The translations under genes and the position numbers were made by a program. Positions 9,104 to 17,764 of a stretch of DNA of 64,000 nucleotides are shown in pieces; position 1 is the first letter of the stretch; each line of letters starts with the position of its first letter. The stretch comes from Halobacterium sp. CBA1132 (lineage in GTDB: Archaea; Halobacteriota; Halobacteria; Halobacteriales; Halobacteriaceae). The stretch is from positions 1-64,000 of the forward strand of contig NZ_BCMZ01000003.1 of assembly GCF_001485535.1 (NCBI RefSeq), given 5' to 3'. The notes beneath the pieces are model-generated. The model had not been told where the DNA came from. It ran no database searches and worked only from the letters and a program-made list of their open reading frames with translations.

Positions 9104-9385
9104 TTATGTGGATGCTGTCGATTCGGGTTCGTTGCCACGTGGCAGGCCGAACTCGACTTCCAGCCGCACCGTATCGTAGGGGACGTAGGGCTTTTTCGCA
9201 CGGCCATCCTCCTCGAAATAGATGATTTCGTAGTCGGCCAACAGATGGAGGTCATCGTGGACGTCGTGGACGTCCCGGTTGTGGCAGTCGGCCAGCGCGC
9301 GAATACTCTCCGGTGGGTCCTCCATGACGGTTTCGAGCAGTTCCATCCAGTAGTCAGCCTCGTGAATGCGCCTGCAGACTATCAC
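9104..9385 (-). CDS. HVO_A0114-like winged-helix protein, N-terminally short
   Basis: The 93 residues contain the family's winged helix: MELLETVMEDPPESIRALAD, then HNRDVHDVHDDLHLLADY and the signature end FEEDGRAKKPYVPYDTVRLE. Relatives in this window (10815-11231, 24437-24934, 59258-59707) have 45-65 further residues at the N-terminus, which are missing here. The only start is a GTG directly after the stop of the neighbouring gene. It may therefore be a truncated regulator or antitoxin. A 60-bp near-identical piece occurs at 16470-16580. Confidence 0.65.
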   Translation of the reverse strand: MIVCRRIHEADYWMELLETVMEDPPESIRALADCHNRDVHDVHDDLHLLADYEIIYFEEDGRAKKPYVPYDTVRLEVEFGLPRGNEPESTAST

Positions 9386-9574
9386 TTACGTGATATTCCT
9401 TAGTACGCCATATGCCATGTAGAGAATAGTTAGCGGTATGAGGACAAATAATGCTATTTTGATTGGAGGGACTGCCATAAGGAACCCATAGATCGACACT
9501 AAAGCGGTGATAACTGCGGCTGCTAGTATCTCTTTTTTCCCGATTTTTAGATGGTCTGAACTGGCTTGTGACAT
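9386..9574 (-). CDS. Small membrane protein, two TM helices
   Basis: The 62-residue protein has a polar start with several lysines and two hydrophobic helices (about 17-35 and 39-58). It ends one base before the GTG of the next minus-strand gene. Upstream, it is divergent from the low-GC secreted protein at 9694-10356 across a 119-bp AT-rich spacer. A tiny membrane protein next to a secreted protein is the layout of immunity/bacteriocin pairs, but nothing in the sequence proves it. Confidence 0.55.
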   Translation of the reverse strand: MSQASSDHLKIGKKEILAAAVITALVSIYGFLMAVPPIKIALFVLIPLTILYMAYGVLRNIT

Positions 9575-9693
9575 AGATTAACCTTCAACAGCCCAATACT
9601 TATTTCTTTTTGCTAGTTTCAAATTATACATTTTTTATCTATTTTACTTTGAGATATATTTTTATAACACCGATATGATATTGCAATCGTCCT

Positions 9694-10356
9694 ATGAAGG
9701 ACAACGAAACACACTCACGTCGAAAAGTAATAAAAGGAGTTAGCGGTGCAATTCCGGTTATCGGTCTAATTGGTACCTCTGGACTTGCAAGTGCACAACC
9801 CAGTAGCGATCTTAATGAAGACGAACCCGAGGAAGTCTGGGAGTATATCGAGTGGTTCGATGGACTTCCCGAGAAAAAGCAGAAGAAAGAATGGGACAAC
9901 CTTTCTGACCCGGATAAAAAGGTATACAAGAAGGCACTTTCTCCAGGGAAAATTCTCACTGAGGTAAATGAAAAAACACCACAGGTGTCGATTCAATCAG
10001 AGTATGACACTGAGGAGATCACCCACACAGTTACGATTAAGGGTGGACTCAATTTTGTCAAACTTGCTAACTTCAATCATCATGTTGCATGGGACTATAA
10101 TGGATCAGAAGTCAAGAACGTAAATCACAACGCTACGGCGAAAATCCTCAAAAATAATATTTCATTTTGGAATTATGTTGGTGTTGACCAAAAAAGCGAA
10201 CAAGATCAAGCTGATTGGACGGACGCCTTTATGTCCGGGAACTTTGAGTTCCGATTTACAAAATATGGCGTCCTTAACAAGGCGACTGCTTACTCAGAAG
10301 TTCGTGTGAAGGAGGATGGGAGTTGGTCTCCTGAGCGCGACGAGGTCAGTATTTAG
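9694..10356 (+). CDS. Tat-secreted protein of unknown function, AT-rich
   Basis: The 220-residue protein begins with a Tat signal: SRRKVIKG, a hydrophobic core, and a likely cut after GLASA (about residue 31). The mature part is rich in Lys, Asn and aromatic residues (FVKLANFNHHVAWDYNG, ISFWNYVGVD), unlike the acidic proteins around it. Its codons are strikingly AT-rich, which suggests recent transfer from another source. No family is recognised. It is divergent from a two-helix membrane protein. It could be a secreted toxin or halocin-like protein, stated as a guess only. Confidence 0.75.
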   Translation: MKDNETHSRRKVIKGVSGAIPVIGLIGTSGLASAQPSSDLNEDEPEEVWEYIEWFDGLPEKKQKKEWDNLSDPDKKVYKKALSPGKILTEVNEKTPQVSIQSEYDTEEITHTVTIKGGLNFVKLANFNHHVAWDYNGSEVKNVNHNATAKILKNNISFWNYVGVDQKSEQDQADWTDAFMSGNFEFRFTKYGVLNKATAYSEVRVKEDGSWSPERDEVSI

Positions 10357-10418
10357 ACGATTAGTCAACTCATCTCCTGTCAGAAAGCGAGATAAGAATT
10401 GGTACATCTTCGGCATTT

Positions 10419-10775
10419 TTACTTCCTGTAGTTGGGAGATATAGTGTGGCAGTCCCCCCGCATAATAACGCCGATGAGGTCCCAGTGGAGCTGTGCGATG
10501 TCTTCTGTGACGTCGCTGTCCCGATTGATGTTGTACATCGGGCTGCCGCTGACCGTCCGGGTCTGTTCGATGACGCCGAGGGCTTCGAGGTCGTCGATGT
10601 GGTCGTAGACGGTGGTGCGGTGGAGGCCGGCGAGGTCAGCGATATCGGTGACGTTCAGGTCGACGTCGCTCTCGCTGAGCAGCGCCGCGATGATTTTGGT
10701 CTTGGCCGATTCTCCGAAGAGGTTTGTGAGTGCGTGGCCTTCAGCGTAGGTTTCGGTCTGTGTTTTCGGGGTCAT
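10419..10775 (-). CDS. Winged-helix transcriptional regulator
   Basis: The 118-residue protein has an ArsR/MarR-like winged helix. Its features are TNLFGESAKTKIIAALL, then NVTDIADLAGLHRTTVYDHI as the helix-turn-helix, and DDLEALGVIEQTRTVSGSPM as the wing. The tail EDIAQLHWDLIG is shared with the relic at 7196-7290. This is a common haloarchaeal single-domain regulator type. It ends close to the HVO_A0114/TumE module, also on the minus strand, and may act on it or stand alone. Confidence 0.8.
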   Translation of the reverse strand: MTPKTQTETYAEGHALTNLFGESAKTKIIAALLSESDVDLNVTDIADLAGLHRTTVYDHIDDLEALGVIEQTRTVSGSPMYNINRDSDVTEDIAQLHWDLIGVIMRGDCHTISPNYRK

Positions 10776-10814
10776 CTTCTCACCCTGGTATTATGCTTGG
10801 ACACGAGAGTCTGG

Positions 10815-11231
10815 TTACGCGCTGGCGGAGGCGCCGTCGGTGTCGACCCCGTCAAGAAGGGGGTAGTCGATATGCATTTCGATGCGGTCGAACGGGACGA
10901 CAGGCCGCATCGCGCCGCTTGGACCACCCGCTTGGAGTGTGAGGATGCCCAGTACTTCCAGTTGCTTCAGGTCCGCGTGGACGTCGGATACGTCGCGGTC
11001 AACGAGGCGGGCGGCCTCACGCATACTCTCGGGTGAGTGCTTGGCGATTGCTTGGATGAGTTCCAGGCGGAGTGGTGTGAGGCTGTTGATGAGGTCGTCG
11101 TAGCTCCCAAACTGCAGGGTTGCCTTGCCGTCTTGATTATCGAGATTGTCGGCCTCGGCATCCTGGACGAACTGGAGTGCGTCCTCGCGGAGCTGTTCTT
11201 GGTCGCCGACGGTGATATGGAGCGTGGTCAT
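10815..11231 (-). CDS. HVO_A0114-like DNA-binding protein, likely antitoxin
   Basis: The 138-residue protein has an N-terminal arm, then LQFGSYDDLINSLTPLRLEL and the winged helix RDVSDVHADLKQLEVLGILT, ending in PVVPFDRIEMHIDYP. These features match the other members in this window. I place the start at the ATG at 11231. It lies 32 bp downstream of a TumE-like gene on the same strand. In TumE/TumA-type pairs the DNA-binding partner is the antitoxin, so this is probably the antitoxin and autorepressor of that pair. Confidence 0.75.
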   Translation of the reverse strand: MTTLHITVGDQEQLREDALQFVQDAEADNLDNQDGKATLQFGSYDDLINSLTPLRLELIQAIAKHSPESMREAARLVDRDVSDVHADLKQLEVLGILTLQAGGPSGAMRPVVPFDRIEMHIDYPLLDGVDTDGASASA

Positions 11232-11263
11232 GGTTGGGGCGTGTGGGGGTGGGTTGTGGTCTG

Positions 11264-11581
11264 TTAGTACGGTCGGGGTGGGTCGCCGCCGACGGTGTCC
11301 CAGTACTGGTCTGCGCTTGCCCAGAACTCGACGAGCCGATCTTCCATTCCGGGGAATTCGATGTCGTCGACGTCGCCGGCTGCGGTGTGGTGCTCGTGAC
11401 CTTTGGTGTCCTCGTGGGAGTTGTCGTAGCGGACGAGCGTCAGGTCGTCGAGGGTGCCCAGGTGGAGCGTGTACTTCCAGCCTGAGGGGTACGTTTCGGT
11501 GGCGTCGGTCGGCCGGAGGACGACGTTTTCGACGAGGCCGGCTTCGACGTGCGTGTACTGGAAGAGCGGCTCTTGGGCCAT
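11264..11581 (-). CDS. TumE-like toxin (DUF6516 family)
   Basis: The 105-residue protein shows the family's marks: YPSGWKYTLHLGTL, then LVRYDNSHEDTKGHEHH, and IEFPGMEDRLVEFWASADQY at the end. The conserved RYDN...KGHE(H/L)H block is the most telling. TumE proteins are toxins of a small toxin-antitoxin family; their biochemical target is not readable here. The gene is first in a two-gene minus-strand unit with the HVO_A0114-like gene. A frameshifted homolog with the same neighbour lies at 58899-59236. Confidence 0.75.
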   Translation of the reverse strand: MAQEPLFQYTHVEAGLVENVVLRPTDATETYPSGWKYTLHLGTLDDLTLVRYDNSHEDTKGHEHHTAAGDVDDIEFPGMEDRLVEFWASADQYWDTVGGDPPRPY

Positions 11582-11683
11582 TCCGTATGTGTTGGAACAA
11601 CAGCCAACGCCATAAGTGTTGGGTGGGAAACCAACACCGGGTTGCTCTCCTCCACACGCTACGGTAAGTAACAGATAGGTTCG

Positions 11684-11723
11684 TTATTCAGCGTAGTAGG
11701 TGAAACAGCTGCTACGTGTAGCG
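11684..11723. repeat. Second copy of a short dispersed repeat
   Basis: This stretch (TTATTCAG ... GTGAAACA ... CTACGT) resembles 6646-6698. It lies just upstream of a membrane protein gene and may be the end of a lost insertion element. Confidence 0.35.
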
Positions 11724-11759
11724 AGAAGACTTACGTGGCAGACGCTTGGAATCTAATAT

Positions 11760-12095
11760 ATGATGACAGACACGAGAGTTTCTATCGCCCGTGGACTGTC
11801 TGTCATGGGTACGGTGGCGTTTCTCGGTGTGTTAGGCTACTATTTGGGCCAGCCGGGCTTCACGTGGACGCGACTGGCGTTGTTCGTGGTTCTCGGCGGA
11901 CTGGCAGTTGTAGGAACGGCTGGGGTATTCTATCAGCGGGAACTGATTGCGGTCGGCGGGGCCTGCGCCCTGCTCCTGATGGGGTTCTGGCAGGCCGCCC
12001 TCTGGATGTACATCTTCCCCGTTGTCGCTATCTTCGTTATTTCGGCTCTCCTCATCGCAACCGACGAGCAACGAAAGACTCCAGTCACGGGATAG
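11760..12095 (+). CDS. Four-helix membrane protein of unknown function
   Basis: The 111-residue protein has four hydrophobic helices, about 12-28, 38-56, 62-80 and 82-101, with short loops. No signal peptide, cysteine motif or known domain is visible. It starts with two ATG codons in a row, and either may be used. It is transcribed alone, and nothing around it suggests a role. Confidence 0.7.
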   Translation: MMTDTRVSIARGLSVMGTVAFLGVLGYYLGQPGFTWTRLALFVVLGGLAVVGTAGVFYQRELIAVGGACALLLMGFWQAALWMYIFPVVAIFVISALLIATDEQRKTPVTG

Positions 12096-12182
12096 AACTG
12101 ATTGAGTTTCTATCGCTCAACGCGCACTCTATGCTTATTGCATCAATCCTGAGTATTTCATTTAAACGAGACAGTACTGCTC

Positions 12183-12503
12183 CTATGCGGGCGGGTCAGC
12201 GTCGTCACCAAATCCACTTCCATATGATTCGAGGACTTCCGTAACGGTGACCTCGTAGGCATCGTACCACTCTGTCCACCGCCGTTTCGCCTCTTCATGC
12301 TCTGAATACGCGCCAAACATCTCAAGCGCGTCTAACGACCTCCAGTAGTACGCGACGAGAACCTCCTCACTCTCCGGAGCATGCCACGTCCGCTTCCCAA
12401 GATAGCCCTCCGTATCCTCAGCAGCCGCCTGTATCGCATCATTAAGCTCGTGAAACTCCTCGTCGTACTCCCCCGGGTCAAGACGAAACGTAACGAGATA
12501 CAT
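12183..12503 (-). CDS. Antibiotic-biosynthesis-monooxygenase-like (ABM) protein
   Basis: The 106-residue protein begins MYLVTFRLDPGEYDEEFHEL and carries LGKRTWHAPESEEVLVAYYW and FGAYSEHEEAKRRWTEWYDA. This is the ferredoxin-like ABM/DUF-type fold used by small quinone or heme-handling oxygenases and by stress proteins. I use the ATG at 12503 because it opens directly with the first beta strand. Substrate unknown. It is followed, on the other strand, by the fatty-acid module. Confidence 0.65.
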   Translation of the reverse strand: MYLVTFRLDPGEYDEEFHELNDAIQAAAEDTEGYLGKRTWHAPESEEVLVAYYWRSLDALEMFGAYSEHEEAKRRWTEWYDAYEVTVTEVLESYGSGFGDDADPPA

Positions 12504-12730
12504 CACTACGATGCTCCCCCTCCTGCAAGCAAGATGCTTTCTCTTCGAAAACAAACTTCACTCGGCTACGTCCCAATAACGCGCCAGAAGTAGTGGGGTA
12601 CGTGCCACCCGTAACGCCTGTTACCTCACCCGGTACGCCGCACTTTTCTACGGCTGCGACCCGAGGGTATCTATCCACTCCCGTATAACTCTGCAAAAAG
12701 ATTATGTATGTTAACTGAGGGCGAAGTTGT

Positions 12731-14272
12731 ATGCATCCAACGGTAGGTGATACCCTGGAACAGACTGTCAAACGACATCCGGACCGCGACGCCATCGTCT
12801 ACCCGCGGAAGGATCAGCAATGGACCTACGCAGAGTTCGACGAACGAGTCAATCGGCTCGCGAACGCGCTCGCCGGCCTGGGAGTCGAGAAGGGTGACCG
12901 CGTCGCGACAGTGCTGTACAACGGCTCGGAGATGGCGGTGGCCGTGTACGCGTGTGCGAAACTCGGCGCCGTCTTCACGCCACTCAACTACCGACTGTCT
13001 GCCGAGGAAGTCCGGTTCGCCGTCGACGACGCTGGAGCCCAGACACTGCTTTTCGAAGCCGAGACGCGCGACGCAGTCGAAGGCGCGAAACCCGACCTAT
13101 CCACCGTTGAGAACTACGTGTTCATCGACGATGAGACCCCTGACTACGCCAGTAATTTCTACGAATTGGTTGAGCGGGGGAGTCCACACACGCCCGCGAC
13201 CACCGTAGCGGAAGACGACGCCTACGCGTTCATCTACACGTCTGGGACGACGGGGCAACCGAAAGGCGTCGTCCACGAACACCGGGAGATGGTTGAGCAC
13301 AATTTGCTCTGCATCGCCGAACTGAACATCACTCGCCACGACGTTGGCCTCACCGTCCTCCCGATGTACCACTGCGCGGAACTCCACGCGATGCTGTTCA
13401 GTCGCATCGCCCGTGGTGCGACGAACGTAATCCACCACGAGTTCGACGCACCGAACGCGCTACGAGCCATCGAAAACCACGACGTGAGCCTGCTGTTCGC
13501 TGCACCGACCGTGTGGAACGCCCTCGCCCAAGGCGCCAAGGAAATAGACGCAGACACGTCGTCACTACGGGTCGGGCTCTACGGCGCCGCGCCGATGCCA
13601 GAACAGGTGCTCAAGGACTGCATGGAACAACTCTGCGAGGACTACGTGCAGGCGTATGGTATGACCGAAATGGGGCCCTGCGCAGTGTTCCAATCACCGG
13701 AAGACCAGCTCACCAAACAGGGGTGTGCGGGACTGCCAGCACTTAACCACGAGGTCCGTGTCGTCGAAGCGGACGCCGACCCCACCGAGGAAGTCGACCA
13801 GGGAGACATCGGTGAGATTCTCATCGCCGGCCCGACGACGATGCGAGAGTACTGGAACCGGCCCGAGGCCACCGCCCAGTCACTCCGCGAGGCCGACGGC
13901 ACGGAGTGGTACTACACGGGCGACCTCGGTTACCTTGACGACGACGGCTACCTCTGGGTGGTCGACCGGAAGGACGACATGATTATCTCTGGCGGCGAGA
14001 ACGTCTACCCGACCGAGGTCGAGGACGTCCTGTTCTCTCACCAGGCAGTGGAGGAAGCGGCCGTTATCGGCGAACCGGACGACGAGTGGGGCGAACGAGT
14101 CGTCGCCTACGTCGTCGGCGACGCCACCGCAGACGAACTCGACGACTACCTCCGCACGGGCGACGCGCTCGCTGACTTCAAGCGGCCCCGTGAGTACTAT
14201 TCCGTCGACGAACTCCCGAAAAATCCGAGCGGAAAGATCCAGAAGTTCAAGCTTCGGAACGACGAGTCGTAG
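12731..14272 (+). CDS. Acyl-CoA synthetase (AMP-forming fatty acid-CoA ligase)
   Basis: The 513-residue protein is a full-length adenylate-forming enzyme. Motifs include the P-loop YTSGTTGQPKG at 169-179, YGMTEMG in the middle, YTGDLGYLDDDGYLWVVDRK before the hinge, and the C-terminal lysine motif PKNPSGKIQK. It activates a carboxylic acid with ATP to the acyl-AMP and transfers it to CoA. With the enoyl-CoA hydratase and thiolase beside it, the likely pathway is beta-oxidation of fatty or related acids. The chain length cannot be predicted. Confidence 0.93.
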   Translation: MHPTVGDTLEQTVKRHPDRDAIVYPRKDQQWTYAEFDERVNRLANALAGLGVEKGDRVATVLYNGSEMAVAVYACAKLGAVFTPLNYRLSAEEVRFAVDDAGAQTLLFEAETRDAVEGAKPDLSTVENYVFIDDETPDYASNFYELVERGSPHTPATTVAEDDAYAFIYTSGTTGQPKGVVHEHREMVEHNLLCIAELNITRHDVGLTVLPMYHCAELHAMLFSRIARGATNVIHHEFDAPNALRAIENHDVSLLFAAPTVWNALAQGAKEIDADTSSLRVGLYGAAPMPEQVLKDCMEQLCEDYVQAYGMTEMGPCAVFQSPEDQLTKQGCAGLPALNHEVRVVEADADPTEEVDQGDIGEILIAGPTTMREYWNRPEATAQSLREADGTEWYYTGDLGYLDDDGYLWVVDRKDDMIISGGENVYPTEVEDVLFSHQAVEEAAVIGEPDDEWGERVVAYVVGDATADELDDYLRTGDALADFKRPREYYSVDELPKNPSGKIQKFKLRNDES

Positions 14273-14304
14273 CAACGACTCGCCTGAGTCTTCTCGTCTA
14301 CACC

Positions 14305-15099
14305 CTATCGACCGACGAAATCGGGGTCGTCGTCACCGTAGAACGCAGCGTGGCCGCTGGCGTAATCCTCCGTCCGGGTCACCTTCGCAATCGCGTCAGT
14401 CTCGGCGGCCAACTGTTCCTCGAGTCGGCGGTCGAACCCCTCGGTTACGAGTCGCTTCACGCGACCGAACGCCGCTGTAGGGCCGTCAGCGAGTCGAGAC
14501 GCCATCTCGGTCAGCCGCTCGTCGAAGTCGTCCACGGCGACGACTTCGGTGCCGATGCCGAGTTCCACCGCTCGCTCGGCCTCGATCGGTTCGTCGAGTA
14601 GCACAATCTCCTTCGCACGCCGGAGGCCGACTAGCCGCGGCAGGAAGTACGTCGAACCGCCGTCACCAGTGAGCCCCACGCGTGGATAGGCGAATTCGAA
14701 CCGCGCTGCGTCGCTAACAATCACGATGTCACCAGCGAGAGCGAGTCCGAACCCCGCGCCGGCGGCGCTCCCGTCGACGCCGACTACTACCGGCTTCTCG
14801 GCTCGGTGAAGGCGGAGAATCGTCTCGTGGAGCGTCGACGCAAGCTGCCGAATGATGGGTTCGTCCTGCGGGCTACCGTCGAATCGGCTGAGGTCGGCAC
14901 CGGCACAGAAGGCGTCACCTGCACCCCGGAGAACGATGCAGCGAACTCCATCGTCGTTGATGAGTTCTGTCACCACTTCGCGGAGTTCCTCGTTCATCGC
15001 GGGCGTCAGTGAATTCAAGTGTTCTGGTCGAGCGAGCGTCACGGTGGTCGTGTTTCCGTTGCTTTCGACTCGGATGTTGTCGTAGGTCGTCTCGGACAT
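14305..15099 (-). CDS. Enoyl-CoA hydratase/isomerase family protein
   Basis: The 264-residue protein is a crotonase-fold enzyme. It has the CoA-binding/oxyanion segments GAGDAFCAGADLSRF and GSAAGAGFGLALAGD, followed by FAYPRVGLTGDGGSTYFLPR. The glutamates of a true hydratase are not both clear: GLTGDGGSTYFLP has G/D where the second Glu often sits, so it may act as an isomerase or on another substrate. The start at 15099 gives the usual length. It faces the acyl-CoA synthetase tail-to-tail and diverges from the thiolase at 15254, which supports a shared pathway. Confidence 0.9.
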   Translation of the reverse strand: MSETTYDNIRVESNGNTTTVTLARPEHLNSLTPAMNEELREVVTELINDDGVRCIVLRGAGDAFCAGADLSRFDGSPQDEPIIRQLASTLHETILRLHRAEKPVVVGVDGSAAGAGFGLALAGDIVIVSDAARFEFAYPRVGLTGDGGSTYFLPRLVGLRRAKEIVLLDEPIEAERAVELGIGTEVVAVDDFDERLTEMASRLADGPTAAFGRVKRLVTEGFDRRLEEQLAAETDAIAKVTRTEDYASGHAAFYGDDDPDFVGR

Positions 15100-15253
15100 G
15101 GTTCGTCCTCCGACACGAGGCAGTCGCCGCCCATATATTCCGCCGTTAGACCGAAGCTGTCTCAGAATCGAATAGCCTCGTGACGCGTTCGAGGGAACGC
15201 GAACCTGTAGACCTTCCCAAACGTAAAGCACGGGTACTGCGAACCCGCTCTCA

Positions 15254-16435
15254 ATGCAGGACGCGTACGTAGTTGACGCGGTGCGGACGCCGCTCGGGAA
15301 GCGTAACGGGTCGTTCCGCGATACCCACCCGCAGGACCTCGCTGCGAAGCCGCTGCGCGAACTCGAAGCGCGCAACGGCTTCGACGGGAGCGAAACCGTT
15401 GAGGACGTCATCTATGGGTGCGTGACGCCGGTCGGCGAACAGGGCAGCAATATCGGGCGAATCGCGCCGATGGTTGCGGGCTGGGGTGACAGCGTGCCGG
15501 GCGTCCAGCTCAATCGGATGTGCGGATCCGGCCAGCAGGCCGCGAACTTCGCGGCCGGCCAAATCCGCGGCGGGATGCACGACGTGCTCGTGGCCGGCGG
15601 CGTCGAGCACATGACGCGGGTGCCGATGGCAAGTGACACGGCCTCCCCGGAGCACAGCTACGCCGATCCCGAAAACGTCACTGAGACGTACTTCGAGTAC
15701 TTCGATGAACTAACCACTCAGGGCGAGGGCGCCGAGCGCATCGCCGACCAGTGGGGGTTCGACCGCGCCGACGTGGACGAGATTGCGGTCGACTCCCAGA
15801 CGCGGTGGGGCGAGGCCGCCGAGGCCGGAAAGTACGACGACCAGGTCGTCTCCGTCGAGACAACGGTCGGCGGGGAGCCGGTGACCATCGAGCGCGACGA
15901 GCACCCGCGCCCGGAGACTGACGCCGAGACGCTGCGCGACCTGCCCCTTGTGTTCCGCGAGGAGGGCGAGGGCGTCGTCCACGCGGGCAACGCGTCGGGC
16001 ATCGTCGACGGCGCGTCGGCGCTTCTGGTCGCGTCGGAGTCTGCCTGCGAGACGCGTGGCTGGGATCCGATGGTCCGCATCGTCGATACGCACGTCGTCG
16101 GCGTGGACCCGAAGACGATGCTGACCGGGCCGATTCCGGCGACTCGCGAGATTCTCGATGACAACGACCTGTCCGTCGGGGACATCGACCGCTTCGAAGT
16201 GAATGAGGCGTTCGCGTCCGTCGTCCTCGCGTGGCTGGCCGAGACCGGCGCCGACTGGGAGCGGACGAACGTCTGGGGCGGCGCCATCGCGCACGGCCAC
16301 CCGCTCGGGGCGACCGGCAGCGTGCTGCTGGGGAAGCTCGCTGCCCAACTGGAAGACTGTCGCGGCCGGTACGGGCTTTGCACGATGTGTATCGGCTTCG
16401 GGCAGGGAATTGCCACGCTCGTCGAGCGCGTCTGA
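15254..16435 (+). CDS. Thiolase (acetyl-CoA C-acyltransferase)
   Basis: The 393-residue protein is a complete thiolase. It has the nucleophilic cysteine in QLNRMCGSGQQA (Cys90), the NEAFA motif, the histidine in AHGHPLGATGS and the second cysteine near the end in CTMCIGFGQG. Thiolases cleave 3-ketoacyl-CoA with CoA, the last step of beta-oxidation, or run in reverse. The start is the ATG at 15254, divergent from the enoyl-CoA hydratase across about 150 bp that must hold both promoters. No 3-hydroxyacyl-CoA dehydrogenase is present; an SDR relic at 5058-5830 or an SDR at 46522-47277 could serve. Confidence 0.93.
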   Translation: MQDAYVVDAVRTPLGKRNGSFRDTHPQDLAAKPLRELEARNGFDGSETVEDVIYGCVTPVGEQGSNIGRIAPMVAGWGDSVPGVQLNRMCGSGQQAANFAAGQIRGGMHDVLVAGGVEHMTRVPMASDTASPEHSYADPENVTETYFEYFDELTTQGEGAERIADQWGFDRADVDEIAVDSQTRWGEAAEAGKYDDQVVSVETTVGGEPVTIERDEHPRPETDAETLRDLPLVFREEGEGVVHAGNASGIVDGASALLVASESACETRGWDPMVRIVDTHVVGVDPKTMLTGPIPATREILDDNDLSVGDIDRFEVNEAFASVVLAWLAETGADWERTNVWGGAIAHGHPLGATGSVLLGKLAAQLEDCRGRYGLCTMCIGFGQGIATLVERV

Positions 16436-16469
16436 GTCGGAGTGGTGGGACCGCTGCCGGGAGGAGGTG

Positions 16470-16580
16470 GACGTCTCGGTCGAGGCAGTCGGCGAGCACG
16501 CGAATACTCTCCGGTGGGTCCTCCATGACGGTTTCGAGCAGTTCCATGCGGCGATCAGACAACAACTGGCGGATTTGCGT
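16470..16580 (-). pseudogene. Fragment of an HVO_A0114-like regulator
   Basis: On the minus strand it reads DRRMELLETVMEDPPESIRV and LADCLDRDVH, nearly identical at DNA level to the middle of the gene at 9104-9385 over about 60 bp. It then runs into the 3' end of the thiolase gene. The wing and the N-terminal arm are missing. It is a clear relic of this repeatedly copied family. Confidence 0.7.
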
Positions 16581-16621
16581 GCGGATGTCAACAACCGCGT
16601 TTCAGCGAAGACGACCCTGCG

Positions 16622-17764
16622 TCAACCTCGAAGCGCCTCAACAGGCGAATCATTAGCTGCTTTCCACGCGGGGTAGAGACCACTGAGTACACTCGCGCCA
16701 ATAGCGAACGCGAATCCATAGATGAGATATCGAGAGCTTTCCCACGCCAACACACTCATCGCGTCGCCAGTGAGCACACTAAACAGAAGAAAGCCAACAC
16801 CCAGGGAACCGAGTGCACCGACGAGCCCGCCAAGTACACCGAGGAATGCCGCTTCGGTGAGAATCATTCGGAGAACCTCGCCGCGTCGGATGCCAACCGC
16901 CCGAAGCACCCCAATCTCACCACGCCGTTCAACCGTACTCATTAACATCACATTCAGAATCGCGACGCTCGCGACGAACAACGAAATTGACCCAATCCCA
17001 AGAAGAGCTAACTCAAGAGTATTCATGAATGAGTTAATCCCATCTTGAATCTCGGCGTTTGTCCGAATACTCAGGGTTTCTTCCTCGTTTCGTCCGTACG
17101 TGTTGAAATGGGCGTCAAGCCGGTCACCGATTGTCGTTGCTGCGTCACCACCTGCAGCAACAACTGTGACTGCATCATAGTTGTCCTGATCGGACAGCGC
17201 TGACAACGGTAACACGAGCTGTCCGCCACCGAACCCAAAGCTGTTCTGGGATTCAATTAGGCCCCGAATTCGATAGAGCTGACCATCGTATTCAACTGGA
17301 TCGCCAAGTCCAAGTCCCAGTTCTTGGGCAGTACTGTTCGAGAGCAAGGCGCCAGTCCGCAACCGAACTGGGGCCTCTCCAGAAGACACGTCATACAGCT
17401 CGTTTGCCTCTGTCACTCCCGTCACGCTCACCCGGACGTCCTCCCCTCTCGAAGAAACATCGGTGTCATTTGTTTTCTGTTCGACGACCGCAGCATCGGT
17501 CACAAGGCCTTCAATCTCGTCAAGCTGTTCCTGCGTGACGCCGTCCTCGGGACTGTCATCGCCTGCCGTAATCGTCACCTCGTTCCCGATATCACCCAAT
17601 TGCGAGGTTGCCTGTTGATTGATTGCGACACCAGCCATGCCTAGCGACGCGATTGATACTACACCGATGACGATACCGAGTGCTGCGAGGGCCGTCCGAA
17701 CCCGGTTTCGGCCAAGATTGCGCCACGCCATCAGGGCGCTCGGAAACCGTGACAGCAGACTCAT
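16622..17764 (-). CDS. ABC transporter permease, FtsX/MacB type
   Basis: The 380-residue protein has the MacB/LolC layout. The first helix (about 22-45, RTALAALGIVIGVVSIASLG) is followed by a large extracellular domain (about 50-250), then three helices near 250-275, 300-325 and 340-365. The C-terminal end is PAWKAANDSPVEALRG. Such permeases do not pump through a pore but move or release envelope proteins, peptides or lipoproteins. It overlaps the ATPase gene by 4 bp (ATGA), so this is a tight operon with a surface-anchored protein gene first. Confidence 0.92.
   Translation of the reverse strand: MSLLSRFPSALMAWRNLGRNRVRTALAALGIVIGVVSIASLGMAGVAINQQATSQLGDIGNEVTITAGDDSPEDGVTQEQLDEIEGLVTDAAVVEQKTNDTDVSSRGEDVRVSVTGVTEANELYDVSSGEAPVRLRTGALLSNSTAQELGLGLGDPVEYDGQLYRIRGLIESQNSFGFGGGQLVLPLSALSDQDNYDAVTVVAAGGDAATTIGDRLDAHFNTYGRNEEETLSIRTNAEIQDGINSFMNTLELALLGIGSISLFVASVAILNVMLMSTVERRGEIGVLRAVGIRRGEVLRMILTEAAFLGVLGGLVGALGSLGVGFLLFSVLTGDAMSVLAWESSRYLIYGFAFAIGASVLSGLYPAWKAANDSPVEALRG

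Noticed and set aside
15678-16594. Long Arg-rich minus-strand frames opposite the thiolase
   Set aside because: They are antisense shadows of a high-GC coding gene; the thiolase has all catalytic motifs.
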